A DNA stretch of 64,000 nt. Source: Parastagonospora avenae f. sp. tritici 18332-5. Taxonomy: Eukaryota; Ascomycota; Dothideomycetes; Pleosporales; Phaeosphaeriaceae. The notes beneath the pieces are model-generated. The model was not told the origin of the DNA and ran no database searches. It saw nothing but the letters and a program-made list of their open reading frames with translations. The first letter of the stretch is position 1; each line of letters begins with the position of its first letter. Positions 23,424 through 31,874 of this stretch are shown piece after piece. The position numbers were made by a program, and so were the translations under genes. The stretch is taken from positions 62,001-126,000 of the forward strand of contig JAFJTR010000083.1 of NCBI GenBank assembly GCA_022559985.1. The letters are read 5' to 3'.

Positions 23424-25724
23424 ATGAGAAGAAGCTCAGGCAACAAGTCGAGCAGCGGGAGCCCAACGAGCGTTCTCGATGCAATGGAGGCTACCCAGAA
23501 TAGCGCGGCCCAGAGGGTTCGTGAGGCGCCGCCCGCTCCAGCAACTCCTTCCAATGAGTTTACATCTGTGTACGACGGCGACAATGTTATCCTCGACAAC
23601 CACTGGGGCTTTACACCGCCGCCACACTCGTCCAATAGTCCACCACAGCAGGGCTTGGGAACGAATGCGTCACCTTCATCACAGAACGCAGCACGACAGG
23701 GTACTTTACGGCAGGGTTCACCAAGTCATGACGTTGCACCGCCGCAGAACACAAGACCGCGGGGTGATTCGGAAACCCGTGGCAGGCGAAATACGCAAAG
23801 TCCCGCGGCAGGATTATCCACCCAATCTGGGAGTCAGGGCGGTAACAATCTTCGACTAAATGTACAACCGCTGGTATCATACCAAAACCTGGCAAATCGA
23901 TCGAGATCCGGGACGGGTACACCTTATACGCCAATTACAACCCAACCGCCTGTTCCTCCAGCGTTCTATGGTATGCAAGCTACCGGTAGTCAATTTCACG
24001 GCCATGCCATGCCACAGTCAGCATCCTTAACCAGGTCTGCAGCTCAATCGCCCGTTCCTCCAGCGGTCCAGAATATGCAAGTTCAATAAGATCCCTGGGT
24101 AGAATCCTCTGAACAGGCGCAACCCCCTCACATCCCGTACTACGAAAGAAGTATCGCAAGTCTCCAACAGGACTATGATACGGCTATAGGTAACAAGGCC
24201 GATAGTAAAACTATAGACAGGCTCAATAAAAGGCTCCGGGACGCTCGAGAAGCACAAGGCATGCATAATGAAAAGCGTTATGTTTCAGGTTCTAAGAGTG
24301 TTGCGGAACTCGAGAAAGAATTGGAACAGGCGAAAGCGAACAAGGCCGATAAAGGGACAATACATAAGCTCCAGCAAAGAGTGGGACAGCAAAGAAGTGT
24401 ACATAATGCACCTGCGCCTTCTCTACCGCCCGGCATACCAGATACCAGTGACATGCAACGTCAGTCAAGTCCTGCAATTGGATTTCCTACCCGACCTGAA
24501 GGTGACCTTGGCGGGCGAGTTGAAAATCCACGTCCAGAAGGCATTGCTCCCCAAGACTGGACAGAAAAGGATAGGTGCTTCGACTGGGTCAAAAGCACAT
24601 CAAATCAGCAGAAGGCTCAATATTTGAGCATAATACGTCGAGAACGAGGTTGGAAAAGTAGGCAGGTCCTCGAAATGCCTAAGGAAGAGAGAGCTGCTGC
24701 CGTAAAGAATCTTCGTGCTAGGGGTCATGTTCCAAAAGCCAAAGTCAACAGGCCCTCTAATACTAGGGACGAGAATTTTGACTGGAGCAACGCTACCCGG
24801 GAAGAGAAGAGGACTTACACGTTATCTGTAGTAATTCGTAACGAGGGGATAACGCACAAGAAGTTCCATGAGTACTCAAAAGAAAATAGAGATGCTGCTA
24901 CAGAAAGAGCTCGTACTGAAGGTCTTCTCGAACCTTTAGATACAGAAGCTGCAAGGACAGGAGGGCAAGGAGGCACCAAGAGCCGTAGCAGGCAGGGTTC
25001 GCCAAGTCCTGGGGTAGGATCTTCTAGACAAGCTGGAGGTCCGGCTCCCGCACAGAATCGTCATTTCCCTCATGCTCCACAATCGCCAAGCCGGACAGCG
25101 TTAGGCCTGAATGATGATTTGTACTCTGATGATCGCCCAACTCGTCCTATCAACACCATTCCGGGAGTTACACGTCCGGGATCGCGGAGTCGAAGTGGAC
25201 CACTGCCAACGTCGCGGAGCAGAGGAGCAAGTCTAGCAGCGCGGAGTGAAAGTAGGCCATCGCAAAGGGAGCAGAGCAGAGGAAGAGCTCCAGCATTGAG
25301 GAGTGGAAGTACGACACCGCAAACGGAGCACAGCAGAGGAAGAAGTCTGACATCGCGGGGTGGAAGCAGACCACCATCAACGGAGCAGAGCAGAGGAAGA
25401 GCTCTACCTGCAGTATCACAGACGTTTGGTGCCCCAGGTAGCTGGACTGGCGCGAGGCCACCGACAAATAGTTCGCCGCCGGCCACGCTTACGAAAGCGG
25501 AAGTAGCCGCGAGGAAGAAAGCGGAGAAGGAACACAAGGCTCATGATAAAGCATTTGCGAAGGAAAACGCTGCCGCGGAAAAACTTGAGCTGAAGAAGAG
25601 GAAAGCTGAAGTTGAAGCGGAGAAGAAGACGAATGCAAAAAGAGCAGCACAGGCTAAGAAGAGTTCGCCGAAGCCACAGCCAAAGCCAAAGCCGGGTCCC
25701 TCTGGAGGCGGAAAGCGTAAGTAA
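23424..25724 (+). CDS. Gene A: disordered FDW-repeat protein, frame interrupted by one in-frame TAA
   Basis: I do not recognise the family. One frame runs from the ATG at 23424 to the TAA at 25722-25724 (767 codons) with a single internal TAA at 24087-24089; the frame is unchanged on both sides. The start was chosen because paralogue B starts at the same place (MRRSSGNKSSSGSP versus MSTNSGNGNKSSSGSQ). Layout: a Q/S/P-rich disordered N-half; two charged stretches containing NKADSKTIDRL and NKADKGTIHKL (likely coiled coil); two copies of a ~50-residue FDW unit (24570-24945); an RS-rich 19-residue repeat (25212-25400); and a Lys/Ala-rich basic tail ending GGGKRK. Nucleic-acid binding is possible from the basic tail but unproven. 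Either the TAA is a nonsense change (B has CAA there) or an intron such as 23971..24171 (GT-AG, 201 nt) removes it. Confidence 0.62.
25212..25400 (+). repeat. 19-residue (57-bp) RS-rich repeat inside gene A
   Basis: About 3.5 in-frame copies of a 57-bp unit encode variants of EQSRGRAPALRSGSTTPQT and EHSRGRSLTSRGGSRPPST. Starts near 25269, 25326 and 25383 show the exact period. It is coding and keeps frame. Confidence 0.85.
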
Positions 25725-25790
25725 AGTGTCTTGCAGAGACTCGGAGCCCTGTGAGCGATCAAGATCTAGTCATGTTTATCATTTGAACCA

Positions 25791-26684
25791 TCACCTCTCC
25801 CTCAACCCATCTCCCAACACCTCTACGACACCCTTCACATCATTCATACCCTCCTGGCCCTCTTTCTCTACCACATCCGCCAACCCTTGAAATACACCGG
25901 CAATCTCCCTGAACACCATCGCTTGTGCCTCCCACCCACCATCTGCTGCAAAGCACTCACCAATCTGATTCATCTCCTCGACCCACCTATACGCCTTCCC
26001 CGTACACCCCACCACCGCCTTCCTCCCCTTCTCTCCTGCGCTGGGATTATATACTCCTAAATAGTATTGGAGCTCGTCGTATACTCCTATTGCTGTCGCT
26101 GTCGTGAATGATTGTAATGCCAGTGCTGTGAAGCCTTTGGACAGTGCGGCAAAGCAGCATTTCAGGCCGCTTGCTTTGCCGATCTCGTCGCCTACGCATC
26201 GCATGTTCAACGCCGTGATCAGTTCCTCGTCTGGGATTTTGTTGGGCCCAGAGATCGGTATGCCGGGTTTGGCCCAACTCCCGTCTGCTGCTTGAGATGG
26301 CGGACCGCCGATGATGCCGCCATCTACCATCTTCACGCTTTCCTTCTCTTTCAAGATATCCTTGATTTGCCTCGAAGTTGCAGGGCTAATGGCATTCAGA
26401 TCCAGATACCAGACTTTTTGGGTTGCTTTCGTAGCTACAACGCGTTTCGCAGTGGCGACAGCATCTCTTGGTGGTACGATTGAGAGGATGTAATCCGCCT
26501 GCTGCACCAGTTCCTCATCTGTGTCGACACAGATAATCCTTGCAGACTTGGCGCGGTTCTGTGTTGACGGACTACGGTCACTGACGTTGGTGATCACGCG
26601 GTAGTTGTGGGCAAGAAGGAGCGAAGCGATGCCGAGGCCCATCTGGCCGATTGATAAGATGGCTATGGTCGGTGAAGAAGACAT
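25791..26684 (-). CDS. NAD(P)-binding 6-phosphogluconate-dehydrogenase-like oxidoreductase (DUF1932 C-domain)
   Basis: This is a single-exon gene of 297 residues. The N-terminus is a Rossmann fold: IAILSIGQMGLGIASLLLAH carries a GxMGxG-like dinucleotide loop in which the first Gly is preceded by Ser-Ile. It is followed by DYILSIVPPRDAVATAKRV and YLDLNAISPATSRQI, typical of the beta-hydroxyacid dehydrogenase superfamily. The C-half (KASGLKCCFAALSKGFTALA onward) matches the DUF1932 helical domain. The substrate is unknown. It is convergent with gene A, with 66 bp between the stops. No intron, signal peptide or membrane helix was seen. The gene is intact, although it sits inside the repeat-rich island. 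Confidence 0.88.
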   Translation of the reverse strand: MSSSPTIAILSIGQMGLGIASLLLAHNYRVITNVSDRSPSTQNRAKSARIICVDTDEELVQQADYILSIVPPRDAVATAKRVVATKATQKVWYLDLNAISPATSRQIKDILKEKESVKMVDGGIIGGPPSQAADGSWAKPGIPISGPNKIPDEELITALNMRCVGDEIGKASGLKCCFAALSKGFTALALQSFTTATAIGVYDELQYYLGVYNPSAGEKGRKAVVGCTGKAYRWVEEMNQIGECFAADGGWEAQAMVFREIAGVFQGLADVVEKEGQEGMNDVKGVVEVLGDGLRER

Positions 26685-27239
26685 GATAGTTAAGTAAAGA
26701 CAGATGCCAAGAGTGAAAGCAGTGTAATGTTTTACGAGCGATTGTTGAGGTGTGATACTTGATGGAGTGTAGGCGGAGGCTTTAGCTGCAATCAGGCTAG
26801 TGGCGTGGGGTGAAGATGTGGGATGTGGCGGGGTAAGTTAGGAGATAGCACATTGATGCTCTAACAGTTCAGCAGCGACCTCTGCCTAACGCATGCATGC
26901 TGGATCTGGTTTGAGGGGCCTACTTCATATTCTTGACGCTGAAGCTTCTGTGAATCCATCTTTCCTATCTCACTTCACTAATGCCGGCCAAGCCGTATCA
27001 TACCAAAGACATTATAACTACACAACCTTTTGAATGGCGTGTCTTCCCAGTCCAATCTCCCGATGTTCAATAGCGTAATCAGTGGCTTCCAATGGGCATT
27101 TGGTGTTTTCCACAGCCGAAGTAGGATACTTTGCTTCAGCAAAACTTCGTTCGAAGTTGTCTAGACTGACGACTTCTTGGTCCAAAGACGACCACGCCTA
27201 TGAACAGTCGGCCATGCCCACAAAGACAGCCAGCAAGTC
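26685..27239. other. Intergenic, promoter of the dehydrogenase gene
   Basis: The gap lies between two minus-strand genes. No gene, repeat or RNA was recognised. Confidence 0.5.
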
Positions 27240-27810
27240 TTACACAGTCGGTACCGTGGCCCCGTCCGCAGGCGCAACCGCTTCCTCATTCCGAACCTTC
27301 CTCAAGCACACCAACAAGCCCAAGAGGAAGCTCATGAACGTCGAAAAAGCATCCATCAGCGCAAAGGCCTGAGCAGCCTTGTCTGCCGGCTCGGTGGAGT
27401 CTTGTTGAGCTAACGCCTCCCGCTCATACGGCAGATACCACTGATACAGGGACTTGCGCGCCAGCCAGTAGCTGTAATGCAAGCAAAACAACACGACACA
27501 TGCAGTTGTCAAACCCAGGTTGAAGAAACAGCGTAGGATAGCATTGGTGGAGTTGAGAATCCATAAGGCCGACAAGGCCCAAGAGAAGCAGGCAATGACC
27601 ATGGTGTAGCTGAGCAGAAAGTGCCATGTCGTCATTGGGGCCTTTGGGGTGTTTGAAAGCTTCGCTCATGAGGAAGGTGACGATGCTGATTACGATGGCC
27701 GAGCAGGTGCATTGCGCGAGGCGCAGGGCGAGGGGGGCGACACGAATCGCGATCATGATGAGCCACTTAGCGGATGGTAATCGAAGTCCGGGATACTGAG
27801 ATTGGGACAT
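27240..27810 (-). pseudogene. MARVEL-like four-helix membrane protein, apparent frameshift
   Basis: Two overlapping frames together make one protein. The first (from ATG 27810, MSQSQYPGLRLPS) gives helix 1, LALRLAQCTCSAIVISIVTFLM. The second (27635 to the stop at 27240) gives helices 2-4, including TMVIACFSWALSALWILNSTN and a C-terminal helix ending in GLLVCLRK. The neighbouring gene (28144..28696) has the same order in one frame, including the matching SLLWILPTTNAI. No GT-AG intron fits between the frames. Removing one base from the CCCC run at about 27640 would join them. Either this is a real disabling indel or an assembly error in a C-run. A shortened three-helix protein starting at 27635 is also possible. 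Confidence 0.6.
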
Positions 27811-28143
27811 GGAAAGTGCACAGAATCTAGGTGTCTGCAAAAGGGTTTGCACGTGTCATTTTGACTCCACCATTCCGACATTCCGACTCGACCAGAGAAT
27901 GCCAGTAGAACAAAACATTAAGTCGCTACCTTCAAACCCTTGACTCCATTGTGCAACCCATCAGCCCCGAATATGTGTCGACAACACCACGCTTGTGCCT
28001 GCCTAAAAGCAAGAACATTGTTCAACCCATCTCCATCATCATCAAGCTTAACCTCACTCAAACCTTCGACCTCCTAAACCAGCGCCTACGTCTACGCATC
28101 GTTAGCCAAAAGCCCGCATATCTCTTAACCAGCAACACAAGAC
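27811..28143. other. Intergenic between the two MARVEL-like genes
   Basis: This is the promoter side of the frameshifted gene and the 3' side of its neighbour. A possible optional last exon of the neighbour lies at about 28045-28085. Nothing else was seen. Confidence 0.4.
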
Positions 28144-28696
28144 TTACCCAGCCGTTCCCACCACCGCCTGACCAGCAACAGCTCCCTTATCCTTCTTTGC
28201 CCAAACCAGCAAGCCCAGGATGAAACTCGCAAACCACGTGACCGCCGCTAGAAAGCTGAACGCCTGAGCTGCGTTCCACATCGCACACTTATTTCCCGGA
28301 CCCCATCGCCACATCTCTGCTTTACATTAGCCCTTCTCTCCTCACCCGAAAACAAAATCCATGAGACAACTTACCGTGCCACGCCCCACTCCCACACCTC
28401 AACTCCTCACTAAACCAGCCCTGCAGAATTCCAAAAACCGCAAACCACGCCGCAGCGAGGAACAGATCGGCGCCCAAGTGGACGATCGCGTTGGTTGTGG
28501 GGAGTATCCAGAGGAGGCTGAGGACGAGGGAGAGGGCGGCAACGATGAGGATGTAAATGAGGCGGGCGAAGAGGGCGTCTTCGGAGGAGTAGGTGTGGCG
28601 GCGAGAGAGGATGGTAGCGGTGAGGGCGAGGACGATGGTTGAGGTGAGGAATTGGGTGGCACGGAGGGAGAGGGAGAGAGTGCGGGTTATGATCAT
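28144..28696 (-). CDS. MARVEL-like four-helix membrane protein
   Basis: Exons 28375..28696 and 28144..28316 encode 164 residues; intron 28317..28374 (58 nt) is GTAAGT...AAGCAG. The protein has four hydrophobic segments: FLTSTIVLALTATIL, LIYILIVAALSLVLSLLWIL, LGADLFLAAAWFAVFGI and AFSFLAAVTWFASFILGLLV. Between helices 3 and 4 are the paired Cys of the fungal MARVEL-like group (ELRCGSG and NKCAMWNAAQAF). The family associates with membrane apposition, but the role here is unknown. At the stop codon (GGG TAA GTC) a perfect GTAAGT donor overlaps the TAA, and a GGCTAAC...CGTAG acceptor lies about 90 nt further, so an alternative C-terminus (GRRRWFRRSKV) could be made by splicing. It is a paralogue of the adjacent broken gene. 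Confidence 0.85.
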
Positions 28697-29159
28697 TTTG
28701 TTAGCTGAGGGGTTTGGAGATTGGTTGCTTGGAAGCTGTGAGAGTATGGAGGAAGAGTCCCGAAAGATGAAATTTGAGTGCTCGAATGCTGGAGTATAGT
28801 AGAATATTGGTGAGTATTCGAGGAGGACGGGGGAGGGGGTGTAGATGAGGTGTGGTGATGCGAGGTGAACGATGACGCGCAGTGAGCTTGTTGGAGCAAA
28901 CAGATCGAAGACGAATCAGGTGGATTTGATGTGACAGATCGGAAGAAATCGCCGCATGATTGTGCGAGACACGTCGTACACACTACTAAAGTTTCCGGGT
29001 GCGCGGCAGTCTAGCCAGCGCACGGCTCCATGACTATTCGCCTGTTCGATGATATCGTAACACAGCTCGTTTGCAATACACCATCTCACCTGAAGCCTGC
29101 CTCGCATCCACACAGGAGTGCCCTACATCAGCAGGCTGTATATGAAGAGCATATACGAA

Positions 29160-29218
29160 GAGCACACATTCATCTAGCATTGGTGAAGCATATTGAAGAC
29201 GTAAAAACGCCGCAGTGA
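29160..29218. repeat. Fragment resembling the sequence upstream of gene B
   Basis: Plus-strand landmarks CACATTCATC, GAAGCAT and CTGCCGTGATG/CGCCGCAGTGA occur here and at 31332-31390 in the same order and orientation. The two fragments therefore flank gene B as degenerate direct repeats about 2.2 kb apart. Confidence 0.6.
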
Positions 29219-29240
29219 CATTGAATAGACTACAACCTGG

Positions 29241-29344
29241 AATAAATCAAACAATAACTCAAAAAAGTAACTCAAACGAATGATTCAAACAAATTACTCA
29301 AACAAATAATCTAAACAAATAACTTGAACAAGTAATGCAAACAT
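29241..29344. repeat. 13-bp minisatellite, eight copies
   Basis: Eight consecutive 13-bp units resemble ATAACTCAAACAA, with 1-4 substitutions each and no indels. They form a 104-bp A-rich array just past the 3' end of gene B. Confidence 0.9.
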
Positions 29345-29434
29345 GATACAGTACCCACCGGGGCATTCCGCATCACCAACGTCCATCACGGATCCACACG
29401 GCGTTCATCTACAACGGCATACTGCATGTCGAAT

Positions 29435-30997
29435 TCAACCGCCACAGCCAGTCGGGAGCTGAGAGAAAAGAGATAGATCGGAGAATGGAGATGAGAGAAT
29501 CTTGGTCTCTCGTAGGGTGCTGAAGGTCCGCAAGGAGCTGTACTTGCGCTTTCCGCCTGCAGGCGGACCCGGTAGCTTCGGGGCAAGCGTTCTTAATGGC
29601 ATTACTTTCTTTCTTGCTTTCTCCATCTTTTTTTCTTCACGGATTCTCTTTTTTGTGGCAATCTCTTTCGCTTTTTTATCGGGAACCGTCGGGATACCCG
29701 GCGAGCCACGTTGGGCGCCCATCCTCTGTGATGATGGGGTTCCTACTCTGCTCTGCGCTGCTGACGGCGGACCACTTGCAGTTCGCAATACTGGAATTCC
29801 TGGTCTACCGCTCTGCACCGGTTGCGTTAATCTACTTCCATTAGTGGGATTTCTGTGTTTAACTGGTGGAAGAATACGCCTAATACGAAGACTCTCTACC
29901 GCAGCACGTCTTTCGTCTTGGGACATATTGGCGACCTTCCTTCTGCTCGTTATTTTCTCTCGACGTATTATAGATACATGTTGATCGTGGACATGACTTC
30001 CAGGCTTGTCCCAGGTGAAAGTTATGTCCTTCTCTGTCCAGTCGCTGACAGATATCCCTGCTGGACGTAGATTTATCTAAGGTTGTCCGTTGAACATTCC
30101 TAGAACTGATGGAGCTGGCGCTTGAGCTGTATTTGGTGTAGTAAGCGCACCTCCAGATCGTGGAGAAGGACCTGTCCCGGATCTTGATCGATATGCCATG
30201 TTTTGGTAGCTTGACGGCGAGGGTAGTGGAAGATCATTATCGCCCTGGTAGGGAGCATAGGGTTACTGTGGATTCGTTGCGCCAGCGGGATCACCAGGTC
30301 GTGTAGATGGCCCTACCCCGGAACTTTGCTGACTTTGTCTGCCCCAGTCACCCCTAGCCGCACCTTGAGTGGAGGATCCTGCCCAAGGATGTTGTTGACC
30401 CTGCATGAGATTTTAGTCTGGTGTACCGGACTGTTCGCTGGCCCCGAAGCCTGCGTAGGGAGCATTCTGGTAATATTGGCTCGGGCTGCTGGGATTAGAG
30501 TAACTATAATCAATGGCTTGTGCGCCAGGCGAGCCCGCAGATCTTGTGGATATTCCTGCCTGGGGGCTCTGCGTATGTTGCCTGCCAGTGTTCTGCGATG
30601 GTGCAAGGTAAGCTGGTGAAACCTGCTGTGATGCGCCCTGTGGTGTTCCGACGTGCGACGGTGAACCCTGCTGTGATCTATAACCGGACACGAGTGTAGG
30701 AATGTGCGACTTGCCCTGTGGTGTTCTGACGTGCGGTGATGAACCCTGCTGTGATCCGGTTCCGGGTCTAGGTGAAGGGATAGGCGTGCCTTCAAATTGC
30801 AACCACGGAGCGAGGATACCGGTGTTTTCCTCGCCCAGATACTCGCCCGGACAGTAGCCACCGAAAGCTACCGGTGAGTTGGCTGGCCTCTCACGAAATC
30901 TCCTGGCCGCCCTCCGCAATTCTCCATAATCAGTGTCTGCACCACTCATTTGGCTCCCACTGCTCGACTTGTTCCCATTGCCTGAGTTCGTGCTCAT
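29435..30997 (-). pseudogene. Gene B: paralogue of gene A with three in-frame stop codons
   Basis: The family is unrecognised. One frame runs from the ATG at 30997 to the TGA-free end at 29435 (521 codons) and is crossed by TAA (30413-30415), TAA (30263-30265) and TAG (30077-30079), with no shift of frame. Homology to gene A is clear at the start (NKSSSGS), around YQNMAYRSRSGTG (A: YQNLANRSRSGTG), at DWTEKD, in one FDW-type unit (SIIRREKITSRRKV, then DERRAAVESLR) and in the tail PGPPAGGKRK. At the end A has AAG-TAA whereas B has AAG-TAC and reads 30 codons further. Alternatives are introns: GT-AG pairs of 48 nt (around the first stop) and 72 nt (around the second) exist and also keep frame. 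A third, weaker pair could remove the last stop. Decay is favoured because all four stops in A and B leave the frame unchanged. Confidence 0.65.
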
Positions 30998-31365
30998 TGG
31001 TACGGAAGTGTTGGGTAAGTGTATAGAGGCGGGCCCTTATTCCTATGTCTCATAGACTTGAGCTGTGGCAGGGCTTGATGAAGTAGATCGCTCCAGGCGA
31101 TTGAGAGTTGAGGCGGGGAGTGGTGATGTAGTTCGTGTATCCGGAGAGAGATGTCTTGATTCGGTGATTCTCTCCAGGCGAGAGGAGTGAGAATGTAAGA
31201 TTATGATATGTGTGAATAGTCGTTATAGTAGTGAGGTAGTGCTTGTGGTTCTGGTCTGGGAGATCAAGTAAGAGGAGCCACGAGCGTGGAAGATATACCC
31301 CAGAAACTATAAACAGTCTGCTGTGAAGCTGCGCACATTCATCAGAGGTCGATGAAGCATGTTTG
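30998..31365. repeat. Arm of an inverted duplication (5' flank of gene B)
   Basis: The reverse complement matches 23136-23423 upstream of gene A along most of its length, up to the start codons. It is the opposite arm of the pair. The central distance between the two arms is about 7.6 kb. Confidence 0.85.
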
Positions 31366-31368
31366 CAG

Positions 31369-31450
31369 ACTTCAATACCCTGCCGTGATGTAGAAGATTG
31401 AACACGCTGCAGTGATATAAAAGACTGAATACGCCGCAGTGATCCTCCAA
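31369..31450. repeat. 27-bp repeat, three tandem copies, with dispersed copies
   Basis: Three head-to-tail units resemble TTGAACACGCTGCAGTGAT plus about 8 bp. Further single or paired copies with GAATAC/GATGCG and TGC(G/C)GTGATG occur at about 31706-31765, and one at about 29185-29215. All are in the intergenic DNA around gene B. Confidence 0.7.
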
Positions 31451-31874
31451 CCCTCAACGCGCCGCCACCCACCTGCCCCAACAATTCGCGCGCGCTCTGT
31501 CTGAGCAGCCTTCATTTTCTTGCGAGGAACATGTCAACCTGATTCCACTTCAGCTCCCTTTCTAAAACCGTTTCACGTGCTAATAGTCCATCGAGTTCGT
31601 TCAAACTCATGTATAATGTAACAGCCGCTCTCTGATAGTAGGTTGAATTTGAAAGGAGCATGCACGAATTGTTGCTGCATCTGGTGGTGCCATGATGTTC
31701 AATGTTGAATACTGGAGACTTCGATGCGCTGCGGTGATGTTGGCGGTTGAATACGGTGCCGTGATGCTGGAGACATTGAAAAGAGTTAATAAGCATGTGA
31801 ATTTCAAGTCCCTATGAATCCGACCGTATCCAAACGCTCAGCACAACCCATTGAACCATATGTACATTTCAATC
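31451..31874. other. Intergenic 3' of FAB1
   Basis: Downstream region of FAB1 reaching the gene B upstream repeats. It includes the dispersed 27-bp repeat copies at about 31706-31765. No gene was seen. Confidence 0.5.

Larger units (their letters stand above)
28697..29434. other. Intergenic with repeat remnants
   Basis: It contains the promoter of the MARVEL-like gene, a fragment of the gene B upstream region (29160-29218) and a 13-bp minisatellite (29241-29344). No gene was recognised. Confidence 0.6.

Noticed and set aside
23424..30997. Genes A and B as a transposon or retroelement
   Set aside because: No transposase, integrase, reverse transcriptase or clear terminal repeats; only host-like disordered coding sequence with flanking fragments.
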